Shown: positions 13,336 to 21,857 of the stretch, one piece after another
Position numbering within the stretch: position 1 is the stretch's first letter
Layout: every line of letters begins with the position of its first letter
NCBI GenBank assembly: GCA_037142875.1
Contig: JBAWZV010000014.1
Location: forward strand, 1-25,630
DNA length: 25,630 nucleotides
DNA from: PALSA-600 sp037142875
GTDB lineage: Bacteria > Actinomycetota > Thermoleophilia > Gaiellales > Gaiellaceae
Direction: 5' to 3'
Translations under genes and position numbers: made by a program
Notes under the pieces: model-generated
The model's input: the letters and a program-made list of their open reading frames with translations, nothing else
Told to the model about the DNA's origin: nothing
The model's database searches: none

Positions 13336-14441
13336 GCGAGCATCTCCCGGATCAGGTCGATCCCGAGGTCGGCGTCGGCTGCGCTGATCGTGAGCGGTGG
13401 CGTGAGTCGAAGCGCTGTCTCACCGGCGGCGCCGACGAGCAGGTTCCGGTCGAGTGCTGCGTGGGCGACGGGCCCGGCGGGGCGATGTAGCTCGACGGCA
13501 AGCATCAACCCGGCGCCCCGAACCTCGGGAAGCTCGGAGGCGAACCGCTCGCCGATCGCTCGGACGTGGGCGAGCAGGTCGTCGTCGATCGCGTCAACGA
13601 CGGCACACGCCGCGGCGCAGGTGACGGGGTTGCCGCCAAACGTCGAGGCGTGGTCGCCGGGGACGAAGCCGGTCGGTGCCGCGTCGGAGACCATCAGCGC
13701 GCCGATCGGCAGGCCGTTTGCGAGCCCCTTGGCGAGCGTGAGCGCGTCGGGGCGCACGCCCGACGTCTGCCAGGCAAAGAACGACCCTGTCCGGCCGACA
13801 CCCGTCTGCACCTCGTCGAACACGAGCATCGCCTCGTTCGCGTCCGCGAGGTCGCGGGCCAGCTGGAGCGTCTCGGCAGAGAGAGGTCGAACGCCGCCCT
13901 CCCCCTGAATCGGCTCGAGGAAGATCGCTGCCGTCTCCGGGCCGACAACCTGCTCGAGCGTCTCGGGCGTTGCGAACTTGACGCCGGGAAGGAGCGGCCG
14001 AAACGGCGCCCGCTTGGCCAGCTGGCCGGTGATCGAGAGCGCACCCATCGTGCGGCCGTGGAACGACCCTTCGAGCGCGACGAGCTCCGACTTGCCGGTC
14101 GCCTTCCGCGCCCACTTGATCGCAGCCTCGGTCGCCTCGGTGCCGGAGTTGCAGAAGAACGAGTGGGCGCCACCGAACCGCTCCGAGAGCGCGCGTGCGA
14201 GGTTCTCCATCGGCTCGGTCGAGTAGAGGTTCGAGACGTGCCAGAGTCGTTCGAGCTGCTCCCTGGCTGCCGCGAGCGGTGCCGGGTGGCAGTGTCCGAG
14301 GCTGACGACGGCAATCCCGGCGACCAGGTCGAGGTAGCGCTGGCCGTCGTCGGCGATCAGCCAGGAGCCCGCGCCGTCGACGAAGGTGACGGGGAAGCGC
14401 GCGTAGGTCGGCAGGAGCGGCGTGCCGGTCAGGACGTTCAT
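13332..14441 (-). CDS. argD: Acetylornithine aminotransferase ArgD
   Basis: ArgD is a PLP enzyme that aminates N-acetylglutamate semialdehyde with glutamate. The 369-residue class-III aminotransferase has NSGTEATEAAIKWAR, GSFHGRTMGALSITG, EPIQGEGGV, the cofactor-binding FDEVQTGVGRTG and the PLP lysine K238 in LTLAKGLANGLPIGA, followed by HASTFGGNPV. The open frame extends upstream to 14528, but ATG 14441 is preferred because it overlaps the argB stop (ATGA) and begins right before the family N-terminus. It overlaps argR by ATGA at the other end. Confidence 0.95.
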   Translation of the reverse strand: MNVLTGTPLLPTYARFPVTFVDGAGSWLIADDGQRYLDLVAGIAVVSLGHCHPAPLAAAREQLERLWHVSNLYSTEPMENLARALSERFGGAHSFFCNSGTEATEAAIKWARKATGKSELVALEGSFHGRTMGALSITGQLAKRAPFRPLLPGVKFATPETLEQVVGPETAAIFLEPIQGEGGVRPLSAETLQLARDLADANEAMLVFDEVQTGVGRTGSFFAWQTSGVRPDALTLAKGLANGLPIGALMVSDAAPTGFVPGDHASTFGGNPVTCAAACAVVDAIDDDLLAHVRAIGERFASELPEVRGAGLMLAVELHRPAGPVAHAALDRNLLVGAAGETALRLTPPLTISAADADLGIDLIREMLA

Positions 14442-15148
14442 TCGGGGTCCTCGACGGGCTGGAGCTCCTCGGCGTCCCACTCGATCGGCTCGATCTTGGT
14501 GCGGCCGATGTAGGCGGTGATGCCCCACTCGGCTGCGGTCAGGGCGGCCCGGAGCTTCGGGATGATCCCGCCTTCGAGCGTGCCGCCGTTCAGGAGCGCG
14601 AAAGCGGCGTCGAGGTCGATCCGGTCGACGACCTCACCGTCGACCATGAAGCCGTCGACGTCGGTGAGGAAGCGAAGCTCGTCGGCATCGAGGCTGAGCG
14701 CGATCGCGGCTGCGGCGTCGTCGGCGTTGACGTTGAGCGGCCCCTCGGCAATCGGGGCGACGACCGGGATGCCGCCGGTGGCGAGCACGCCCGCGAGCGC
14801 CGACATCGGGCCCTCGGTCGCGTCGCCGACGAGGCCAAGCTCGGGCACCGGGACGGCCTTGAGTCCGATCTCGTCGCCGAAGAGCGGCACGGCCCGTTCG
14901 CCGAGTGCGGCGCAGAGCGCGGTGTTCACCCGGGTTAGCGACGCGCGGACGATCTCGATCCCGGCGGCCGTGGTCACGCGCCGCCCGTCGATGAACTCGA
15001 CTGGGATGCCAGCGCGCTCCATCTCCTGTGAGATCTGCGGGCCTGCCCCGTGCACGACGCAGACGTCGTTGCCCTCGGTCAGGGCAAGCACCGCGTCGGC
15101 GGAGGCACCGGCGACCGCGCCGCCGACCTTGACGACGATCGTGCTCAC
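14438..15148 (-). CDS. argB: Acetylglutamate kinase ArgB, short form
   Basis: ArgB phosphorylates N-acetylglutamate, the second step of arginine synthesis. The 236-residue amino-acid-kinase fold starts at once with TIVVKVGGAV, then VHGAGPQI (usually VHGGGPQI), FIDGRRVTT, PLNVNADDAAAAIA, FLTDVDGF and GGIIPKLRAAL. The extra N-terminal helix that arginine-inhibited kinases use for hexamer formation is absent, so by architecture it resembles the arginine-insensitive E. coli enzyme. GTG 15148 is chosen because it overlaps the argJ stop (GTGA) and precedes the first beta strand; the longer upstream frame is an antisense-type extension inside argJ. Confidence 0.94.
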   Translation of the reverse strand: MSTIVVKVGGAVAGASADAVLALTEGNDVCVVHGAGPQISQEMERAGIPVEFIDGRRVTTAAGIEIVRASLTRVNTALCAALGERAVPLFGDEIGLKAVPVPELGLVGDATEGPMSALAGVLATGGIPVVAPIAEGPLNVNADDAAAAIALSLDADELRFLTDVDGFMVDGEVVDRIDLDAAFALLNGGTLEGGIIPKLRAALTAAEWGITAYIGRTKIEPIEWDAEELQPVEDPE

Positions 15149-16302
15149 GTTCGGTAGTCCGCGTTGATGCGGACGTAGTCGTAGGAGAGGTCGCTCGTCA
15201 GGTACCCGGCCCGGCCTTCGCCGAGGCCGAGGTCGATGTCGATCGTGCACGACGGGCCGGAGACGTCGGGCTCGACGTCGGTTGGCGCGCCCTTGTCGAG
15301 CACGACGGTGCCGTTGTAGCGAAGGGTGATGAGGGAGGCGTCGACGGTGGCGTAGTCGCCCGCGTACGGCGCCGAGCCGACCGCCATCAGGACGCGGCCC
15401 CAGTTTGCGTCGTGGCCGAACAGGGCGGTCTTGACGAGGGGGGAGGTTGCGATCCGCCGCGCGATCGCCTTCGCCTGGTCGTTGTCGACGGCGCCTGCAA
15501 CGTTGATCTCGGCGAGCACGGTGATGCCCTCGCCGTCGGCGACGACCTGCCGGGCGAGATCCGCGCACACCTCGGTGAGGGCGGCGGCGAACGCCTCGTC
15601 GTTGCGCGGCGCCTCGCTTGCGCCGTTTGCGAGCAGGATCACGCAGTCGTTCGTGGACGGCTCACCGTCGACCGAGATCGCGTTGAACGACGTCTCGACC
15701 GCGGGCCGCAGGAACTCGATCGCTTCGCCCGGTTCGAGCGGGTAGTCGGTCGTGATCACTGCGAGCATCGTTGCGAGCTCGGGGTGGATCATTCCGGAGC
15801 CCTTCGTCATCCCGCCGACGGTGAACCCGTCGCGGGTGACCGACGCCTGCTTGGAGCACGTGTCGGTGGTCATGATCGCTTCGGCGGCGTCGTTGCCACC
15901 GTCGGCCGCGAGGGCGGCGACGCCCGGGTCGAGGGCGGGAAGGAGCTTGTGGAGCGGCAGCCGCTGGCCGATCACGCCGGTTGAGAGCACGAGAACTTCC
16001 TCGGCGGTCAGGTTGAGGAGCCGCGCAGCCTCGGCGGCGGTCGCGAGCGCGTCGAGCTTGCCACGCTCGCCCGTTGCGGCGTTTGCGACGCCCGAGTTGA
16101 TGACGACCGCCTGCGGCTGCGCCAGCGCGAGGTTGTCGCGGTTCACGGTCAGGCACGCGGCCTGCACCCGGTTGCGCGTGAACATCGCCGCCCCGGTTGC
16201 TGGCACGAGCGACCGCACCACGGCGAGATCCTTGCGGTCGCGCCGCCGGATCCCCGCTGCGACGCCGGAGGCGACAAATCCCTTTGCGGTAGTGACGCTC
16301 AT
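15145..16302 (-). CDS. argJ: Glutamate N-acetyltransferase ArgJ
   Basis: ArgJ moves the acetyl group from N-acetylornithine to glutamate, recycling it; some versions also use acetyl-CoA. The 385-residue precursor carries the self-cleavage site KGSGMIHPELATML, where T178 becomes the N-terminal nucleophile of the beta chain. It also has VVINSGVANAATGERG, STGVIGQRLP and the C-terminal SYDYVRINADYRT. Whether it is mono- or bifunctional cannot be read from sequence. ATG 16302 overlaps the argC stop (ATGA), and the end overlaps argB (GTGA). Confidence 0.95.
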   Translation of the reverse strand: MSVTTAKGFVASGVAAGIRRRDRKDLAVVRSLVPATGAAMFTRNRVQAACLTVNRDNLALAQPQAVVINSGVANAATGERGKLDALATAAEAARLLNLTAEEVLVLSTGVIGQRLPLHKLLPALDPGVAALAADGGNDAAEAIMTTDTCSKQASVTRDGFTVGGMTKGSGMIHPELATMLAVITTDYPLEPGEAIEFLRPAVETSFNAISVDGEPSTNDCVILLANGASEAPRNDEAFAAALTEVCADLARQVVADGEGITVLAEINVAGAVDNDQAKAIARRIATSPLVKTALFGHDANWGRVLMAVGSAPYAGDYATVDASLITLRYNGTVVLDKGAPTDVEPDVSGPSCTIDIDLGLGEGRAGYLTSDLSYDYVRINADYRT

Positions 16303-17255
16303 ACGAGCGAGCTCACGAGTCGCAGGCCAGCGGTCTCGGGCAGGCCGAGGGCGAGGTTTGCGTTCTGGACGGCCTGCCCGGCGGCGCCCTTGCCGAGGTT
16401 GTCGATCGCGCAGATCACGATGGTCGTGCCGGTCTGCCTGTCGGCGAAGACGCCGATCTCGGCTGCATCGCTTGCGTGGACGCGCCGGATCTCGGGCGCC
16501 ATTCCGGCCGGAAGCACCCGGACGACGTCGCTGCCCGCGTAGGTGGCCTCGATGACCGCCCGGGCGTCGACGTCGGTCTGGAGGTAACAGGTCGCGATCA
16601 GGCCACGCCGCACCGGCAGCAGGTGCGGGACGAAGCAGACCGGATGCCCGAAGGTCTGCTCGATCTCCGGCGCGTGCCTGTGTGCGCCGACCGCGTACGG
16701 GGAGAAGTTCTCGAGGACGGTGCCCGCGTGTGAGCTGTCCTTCAGGCCGCGCCCGGAGCCGGTCATGCCCGACTTCGCGTCGATCACGACGGTGCCGCTG
16801 ACCTGGCCGGCAAACGGGGTGACGGCGAGCAGCGCAGCCGTGGCGTAACAGCCGGGGTTTGCGATCAGCAGCCCCTCGGCGCGGGAGAGCTCGGGCACGC
16901 CGTAGCTCCAGGCGCCCGGCGCGATGCCGTACCACTGCATCGCCTTGTCGTCGTCGAGCAGCCGGTGGGCGCCCGACAGGTCGACCACGACGGCCCCGGC
17001 GGGCGGGGTGAACGCCGCCGCCTCCTCGTGGCCGAGGCAGAGGAAGATGACGTCGGCGCCGCTCGCGGCAGCCTCGGCGTTCGTGACGAAGTTCGGCAGC
17101 GACGCAGGCAGCCGAGGGTCGAACGCGCGCGGCGCGGTGCCGGCCTGCGAGTCGGAGCCGAGCGCGATCGGCTCGAGCTCCGGGTGGAGCAGCAGGCGGT
17201 CGAGCGTCTCCTGGCCGGTGTATCCGGCGGTTCCCACTATGGCGGCGGTGCGCAT
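16299..17255 (-). CDS. argC: N-acetyl-gamma-glutamyl-phosphate reductase ArgC
   Basis: ArgC reduces N-acetylglutamyl phosphate to the semialdehyde with NADPH. The 318 residues start with the Rossmann motif AAIVGTAGYTGQE. C136 in IANPGCYATA is the catalytic cysteine, followed by DAKSGMTGSGRG, HRHAPEIEQ and the NLGKGAAGQAVQNAN ending. ATG 17255 is chosen over the upstream extension because MRTAAIVGT is a family-like N-terminus. It is the first gene of the eight-gene arg operon and faces carA. A CATAAT hexamer lies only six bases upstream, so the transcript may be leaderless. Confidence 0.95.
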   Translation of the reverse strand: MRTAAIVGTAGYTGQETLDRLLLHPELEPIALGSDSQAGTAPRAFDPRLPASLPNFVTNAEAAASGADVIFLCLGHEEAAAFTPPAGAVVVDLSGAHRLLDDDKAMQWYGIAPGAWSYGVPELSRAEGLLIANPGCYATAALLAVTPFAGQVSGTVVIDAKSGMTGSGRGLKDSSHAGTVLENFSPYAVGAHRHAPEIEQTFGHPVCFVPHLLPVRRGLIATCYLQTDVDARAVIEATYAGSDVVRVLPAGMAPEIRRVHASDAAEIGVFADRQTGTTIVICAIDNLGKGAAGQAVQNANLALGLPETAGLRLVSSLV

Positions 17256-17270
17256 ATGCGTATTATGCAC
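17250..17270. promoter_or_regulatory. Candidate ArgR operator and back-to-back promoter of argC and carA
   Basis: The gap between the divergent argC and carA starts holds GCATA and TATGC in inverted orientation with a 7-bp spacer (17252-17268), and a perfect palindrome CGCATATGCG (17251-17260). This AT-rich symmetry in a GC-rich region resembles an ARG box. Overlapping it are two -10-like hexamers: TATTAT (17261-17266) towards carA and CATAAT (17267-17262) towards argC. ArgR bound here would block both. No convincing -35 is visible on either side. Confidence 0.55.
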
Positions 17271-17283
17271 AAAGATGGGAACT

Positions 17284-18324
17284 ATGCAGACGCGCACGCA
17301 GCATCTCGTTCTCGAGGACGGAACCGTCTTTCCCGGCACCTCGATCGGCGCGTCCGGTGTCGCTGCCGGTGAGGCGTGCTTCACCACCGCGATGACGGGC
17401 TACGAGGAGTCGGTCACCGACCCGAGCTACGTCGCGCAGGTGCTCTGCTTTGCCTACCCGCTGATCGGCACCTACGGCGTCGACGAGTCGCGGATGGAGT
17501 CCGACCGCGTGCAGTGCGAGGGCGTCGTGATGCGCGACGCCCGCCCCGAGTTTGCCTCCTGGCTGCGCAAGAAGGGAGTCGTCGCGCTCACCGACGTCGA
17601 CACCCGCACGCTCGTGCGCCGGATCCGCGACGGCGGCGTTCTGCGCTGCGCGCTCGGTGACGCCCCCGTCGAGGAGCTGCACGCCCGTGCACTCGCCGAG
17701 CCGCCGATCGACGGCCGCCCGCTCGACCGCAAGGTCGGCGCCACCGAGGTCTCGACCGTCGGGGTCGGCCCCCGCGTCGTCGTCGTCGATCTCGGCGCGA
17801 AGCGATCGATCCCGCACCGCCTCGCCGACGTCGGCCTCGAGGCCTACGTCGTCCCCGGCGACTGGAGCGCCGAGGCGATCCTCGAGGCGAAGCCGCGCGC
17901 CGTCCTGATCGCAAACGGTCCGGGCGACCCGGCCGTCCTCACCGACCAGGTCGCGACGATCCGCTCGCTGCTCGGCCAGGTGCCGCTCTTCGGCGTCTGT
18001 CTCGGCCATCAGCTGCTCGGCCTTGCCCTGGGCCATCGCACCTTCAAGCTTCCGTTCGGGCATCGCGGAGCCAACCATCCGGTTCAGAACGTTGAGACCG
18101 GCCGCGTGCTCGTCACCGTTCAGAACCACGGCTTCGCCGTCGAGGCCGAGGGCGACATCTCGCATGTCTCGCTCAACGACGGCACCTGTGAAGGCCTCAA
18201 GGGTGACGGCTTCTTCAGCGTCCAGTTCCATCCCGAGGCGGCCCCCGGGCCGCTCGACGCGCTCCCGTTCTTCGACCGACTCGCCGACGCATGCCAAAAC
18301 GCACCGACCTACGCACAATCCTGA
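17284..18324 (+). CDS. carA: Carbamoyl-phosphate synthase small chain CarA
   Basis: CarA is the glutaminase subunit that supplies ammonia to CarB. The N-terminal half has HLVLEDGTVFPGTSIGA, TAMTGYEES and TDVDTRTLVRRIR. The C-terminal class-I amidotransferase has C239 in FGVCLGHQLLGLALG, QNHGFAVE and H316/E318 in SVQFHPEAAPGP. The length is 346 residues from ATG 17284. ATG 17275, nine bases upstream, is equally possible and would be nearly leaderless after the -10 at 17261-17266. It diverges from the arg operon across a shared operator and overlaps carB by 34 bp. Confidence 0.95.
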   Translation: MQTRTQHLVLEDGTVFPGTSIGASGVAAGEACFTTAMTGYEESVTDPSYVAQVLCFAYPLIGTYGVDESRMESDRVQCEGVVMRDARPEFASWLRKKGVVALTDVDTRTLVRRIRDGGVLRCALGDAPVEELHARALAEPPIDGRPLDRKVGATEVSTVGVGPRVVVVDLGAKRSIPHRLADVGLEAYVVPGDWSAEAILEAKPRAVLIANGPGDPAVLTDQVATIRSLLGQVPLFGVCLGHQLLGLALGHRTFKLPFGHRGANHPVQNVETGRVLVTVQNHGFAVEAEGDISHVSLNDGTCEGLKGDGFFSVQFHPEAAPGPLDALPFFDRLADACQNAPTYAQS

Positions 18325-20897
18325 TCCTCGGCTCCGGGCCGATCCGCATCGGCCAGGCGTGCGAGTTCGACTACTCCGGGGCGCAGGCCTGCCGGGTGCT
18401 CCGCCGCGAGGGCTATCGCGTCGTGCTCATCAACTCGAACCCGGCGACGATCATGACCGACCCCGAGTGGGCCGACGCCACCTACCTCGAGCCGCTCGAC
18501 CCGGACACCGTCCGCGAGGTGATCGCCAAGGAGAAGCCCGACGCGATCCTGCCGACGCTCGGCGGCCAGACCGCTCTCAACCTGGCGGTTGCGCTCGCTG
18601 GGGACGGGGTTGAGCTGATCGGCGCTGACCTCGGCGCGATCCAGCGAGCCGAGGATCGCGAGCTCTTCCGCTCGACCGTCCACGGCGCGGGGATCCCGAC
18701 CCCGCGCAGCATCGTCGCGCACACCGCCGACGTCGACTTCCCGGTGCCGGCGATCGTCCGGCCGGCCTTCACCCTCGGCGGCATGGGCGGCGGGATCGCC
18801 TGGACGAAGGACGAGCTGCGCGGGACGATCCAGCACGGCATCGACATGAGCCCGGTCGGGCAGGTGCTCGTCGAGGAGTACCTCGCCGGGTGGCAGGAGC
18901 ACGAGGTCGAGGTGATGTGCGACGCCCGCGGCAACGCTGTCGTCGTCTGCTCGATCGAGAACCTCGACCCGATGGGCGTGCACACCGGCGACTCGTGGAC
19001 GGTCGCGCCGCAGCAGACGCTCCCAGACCCGATGTATCAGAAGCTCCGCGAGGCAGCCTTCGCGACGGCCCGTGCCGTCGGCGTCGCGACGGGCGGCGCG
19101 AACGTCCAGTTCGCGGTCAACCCCGAGGCGACCGAGCTGCGCGTGATCGAGATGAACCCGCGCGTCTCGCGCTCCTCCGCGCTCGCCTCCAAGGCGACCG
19201 GCTTTCCGATCGCGAAGCTCGCAGCCCTGCTCGCTGTCGGGTTCACGCTCGACGAGTTGCCAAACGACATCACCGGCAAGACGACGGCCGCGTTCGAGCC
19301 CGCGCTCGACTACGTCGCGGTCAAGGCGCCTCGCTTCGACTTCGAGAAGTTCCCCGGCACCGTGCCGCGCCTCGGCGCCGAGATGCGCGCCGTCGGCGAG
19401 GCGCTCGGGATCGGCCGCACCTTCGACGAGGCGTTCCAGAAGGCGTTCGTCGGCCGCGAGACGGCACCCGTCGTCGCACCGAGTGACAACGACGAGCTGC
19501 TCGAGCGCGCCAGCCAGCCGGTGCCGGAGCGCTGGGACCTGCTGCTCGAGTGCGCCCGCCGCGATCTCGACATCCCCGGCATCCACCCGTACTTCGCCGA
19601 CCGTCTGCGTGAGGTCGTCGCCACCGACAAGCCCGCCCACCGCAAGCCGACCCGACTTGCGGTCGACTCCTGCGCCGGTGAGTTCGAGGCCCGGACGCCG
19701 TACTACTACGTCACGCACGAGGGTCTCGACGAGGGCCCGGCGCCGTCGGGCCGCTCGGTGATCGTCCTCGGCGGCGGGCCAAACCGCATCGGCCAGGCGA
19801 TCGAGTTCGACTACTGCTGCGTCCACGCCGCCCAGGCGCTGCGCAAGTTCGGCTACGAGGCCGTGCTGCTGAACTCGAACCCCGAGACCGTCTCAACCGA
19901 CTACGACACCTCCGACCGCCTGTACCTCGAGCCGCTCGTGGAGCGCAACGTGCTCGACGTCTGCGCGCTGGAGCAGCCCGTCGGGGTTGCCGTCTCCTTC
20001 GGCGGCCAGACGCCGCTTCGCCTGGCACCGGCGATCGCGGCTGCCGGGTTCCCCCTGCTCGGCGATCCGCTCGACTCGATCGACGCTGCCGAGCATCGCG
20101 GCCGCTTCGCCACGATCGCCGGCGACCTCGCACCGGAGTGGGGCGAGGCGATGAACGCCGAGGATGCCTACGAGATCGCGCACCGGATCGGGTTCCCCGT
20201 CCTCGTCCGACCCCACCACGTGATCGGCGGCCGCGGCATGCACGTCGCGCACTCCGCCGCCGACCTGCGCGTCGAGGGGCCGTGCCTCGTCGACCGCTAC
20301 CTCGAAGGCGCGCTCGAACTCGACGTCGACGCGCTCTGCGACCCGAGCGGTGCCTGGGTTGCCGCCGTGCTCGAGCACATCGAGCCGACCGGGGTGCACT
20401 CCGGCGACTCCGCCTGCGTCGTGCCGGGCCCGTCGGTGAGCGAGGCGCTCGAGATCGAGATCCGCGAGGTTGCCAGCAAGATCGCGCGCGGCATCGGCGC
20501 GCGCGGCCTGATGAACCTTCAGCTCGCCGTCTCTCACGGGAAGCTCTACGTCCTCGAGGCGAATCCGCGTGCGTCGCGCACGGTGCCGTTCGTCGCGAAG
20601 GCAACCGGGGTGCCGCTCGTCGAGAACGCGGTGCGGCTGCTCCTTGGCGAGTCGCTCGCGTCCCTGGGCCTCCCGGAGCGCGTTGCACCGTCGCAGGCGT
20701 GGGCGAAAGAGGCGGTCTTCCCGGCGGAGCGGTTTGCCGGCGCGGCGACCCGTGGGCCGGAGATGCGCTCGACCGGTGAGGTCATGGCGGGAGCCGCAAC
20801 CGCCTACGAGGCCTACCGCCGGGCGCTCCGTGCGGCGGGGCGATCGACGCGCGGCGGAGAAATCGGCCCGGCTCTGCAGTCGGCCGGGCTATCCTAG
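18291..20897 (+). CDS. carB: Carbamoyl-phosphate synthase large chain CarB, compact, no allosteric domain
   Basis: CarB makes carbamoyl phosphate from bicarbonate, ammonia and two ATP. Both ATP-grasp halves are complete: residues 1 to about 385 (MPKRTDLRTILILGSGPIRI, GQTALNLAVAL, IEMNPRVSRSSALASKATG) and about 485-830 (VIVLGGGPNRIGQAIEFDY, SFGGQTPLRL, LEANPRASRTVPFVAKATG, GPEMRSTGEVM). At 868 residues it is about 200 shorter than the usual 1,070. The linker between the halves, the oligomerization domain, has about 95 residues instead of about 165. The protein also ends some 45 residues after STGEVM, so the C-terminal MGS-like allosteric domain is missing. The frame is intact with a normal TAG end, and xdhC starts 6 bp later. 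Confidence 0.94.
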   Translation: MPKRTDLRTILILGSGPIRIGQACEFDYSGAQACRVLRREGYRVVLINSNPATIMTDPEWADATYLEPLDPDTVREVIAKEKPDAILPTLGGQTALNLAVALAGDGVELIGADLGAIQRAEDRELFRSTVHGAGIPTPRSIVAHTADVDFPVPAIVRPAFTLGGMGGGIAWTKDELRGTIQHGIDMSPVGQVLVEEYLAGWQEHEVEVMCDARGNAVVVCSIENLDPMGVHTGDSWTVAPQQTLPDPMYQKLREAAFATARAVGVATGGANVQFAVNPEATELRVIEMNPRVSRSSALASKATGFPIAKLAALLAVGFTLDELPNDITGKTTAAFEPALDYVAVKAPRFDFEKFPGTVPRLGAEMRAVGEALGIGRTFDEAFQKAFVGRETAPVVAPSDNDELLERASQPVPERWDLLLECARRDLDIPGIHPYFADRLREVVATDKPAHRKPTRLAVDSCAGEFEARTPYYYVTHEGLDEGPAPSGRSVIVLGGGPNRIGQAIEFDYCCVHAAQALRKFGYEAVLLNSNPETVSTDYDTSDRLYLEPLVERNVLDVCALEQPVGVAVSFGGQTPLRLAPAIAAAGFPLLGDPLDSIDAAEHRGRFATIAGDLAPEWGEAMNAEDAYEIAHRIGFPVLVRPHHVIGGRGMHVAHSAADLRVEGPCLVDRYLEGALELDVDALCDPSGAWVAAVLEHIEPTGVHSGDSACVVPGPSVSEALEIEIREVASKIARGIGARGLMNLQLAVSHGKLYVLEANPRASRTVPFVAKATGVPLVENAVRLLLGESLASLGLPERVAPSQAWAKEAVFPAERFAGAATRGPEMRSTGEVMAGAATAYEAYRRALRAAGRSTRGGEIGPALQSAGLS

Positions 20898-20903
20898 GTC
20901 CGC

Positions 20904-21854
20904 ATGTACGACATCCTCGACTCGATCGACGCCGCAACTGCCGCCGGTGAGAAGGCTGCGGTCGCCACCGTCATCACGACGCTTCGCTCTGCGCCTCGTC
21001 AGCCGGGCTCCAAGTACAGCGTCTCGGAAGGCGGTCGCTACGTCGGCTCCGTCTCGGGCGGCTGTGTCGAATCCGACGTCGCCGAGCGCGCCAAGGCGGT
21101 CTTCGCCGGCGCCGCTCCGAACCTGATCCACTACGGCGTCTCCGACAGCGACGCCTTCGAGGTCGGGCTCTCCTGCGGCGGAGAGATCGACGTGTGGCTC
21201 GAGGTCGCCGATCCGGAGCTCTGGCGCGAGGTTCGCGCGATGCTCGACGCCGACGAGTACGGGATGCTCTTCACCAACACGACGACGGGCGAGAAGTGGC
21301 TCGAGCGCGGCGTGCTGGGTGCGACCGGCCTGAGCGAGGACGGCATCTTCGGCGAGTTCGTCGAGGGGGCGCTTCGCGTGATGATCTTCGGTGCGGCCGA
21401 GGCCGCCGAGCACCTCTGCGCCTACGGCAAGCAGCTTGGCTGGCGCACCACCGTCGTTGATGCGCGTGCCGCGCTCGCGACACCCGAACGGATGCCAAGC
21501 GCCGGTGAGATCGTGAAGGGCTGGCCCGACCAGGTCATCGATCGGATCGACGCCCGCACCGTCGTCGTCACGCTCAGCCACGAGGAGCGGCTCGACATTC
21601 CGGCCGTCGCGGCTGCGCTCGAGAAGGGTGCCCGTTACATCGGCGCACTCGGCGCCAAGCGCACCGCCGAACGGCGCCGCGCCCGCCTCCTCGAAGAAGG
21701 CTTCACCGACGAGCAGATCGACCGGATCCATGGCCCCGCGGGCCTTGATCTCGGCGGCCGCTCACCGGCACAGGTCGCCCTAGCGATCGCAGCCGAGATC
21801 GTCGCCGAGACCTCCGGTGGCGTGAAGAAGACCAAGACCGCAGCCGCGGTCTAG
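20904..21854 (+). CDS. XdhC/CoxI-family protein
   Basis: XdhC-type proteins bind molybdenum cofactor, protect it and help insert its sulfurated form into xanthine dehydrogenase-family enzymes. The N-terminal XdhC_CoxI domain has SAPRQPGSKYSV, GSVSGGCVES (C54, the likely cofactor-contacting Cys) and VGLSCGGEIDVWLE (C91). From about residue 155 comes the Rossmann-type XdhC_C domain, with YIGALGAKRTAERRRARL, HGPAGLDLGGRSPAQVALAI. Its nucleotide loop reads IFGAAEAAE rather than the usual GAGHVA. The Lys/Thr/Ala tail is low complexity. The gene follows carB by 6 bp with no molybdoenzyme gene nearby, and is therefore probably transcribed with carAB. It ends 3 bp from the convergent Gly-rich gene. 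Confidence 0.88.
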   Translation: MYDILDSIDAATAAGEKAAVATVITTLRSAPRQPGSKYSVSEGGRYVGSVSGGCVESDVAERAKAVFAGAAPNLIHYGVSDSDAFEVGLSCGGEIDVWLEVADPELWREVRAMLDADEYGMLFTNTTTGEKWLERGVLGATGLSEDGIFGEFVEGALRVMIFGAAEAAEHLCAYGKQLGWRTTVVDARAALATPERMPSAGEIVKGWPDQVIDRIDARTVVVTLSHEERLDIPAVAAALEKGARYIGALGAKRTAERRRARLLEEGFTDEQIDRIHGPAGLDLGGRSPAQVALAIAAEIVAETSGGVKKTKTAAAV

Positions 21855-21857
21855 CGA

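Noticed and set aside
18309..19826. 505-codon minus-strand frame opposite carB
   Set aside because: Composition is that of an antisense shadow and it covers conserved carB sequence.
18291..20897. CarB as truncated by frameshift
   Set aside because: The stop is clean, xdhC starts 6 bp later with a good N-terminus, and no MGS-like sequence is seen in the other frames after the stop.
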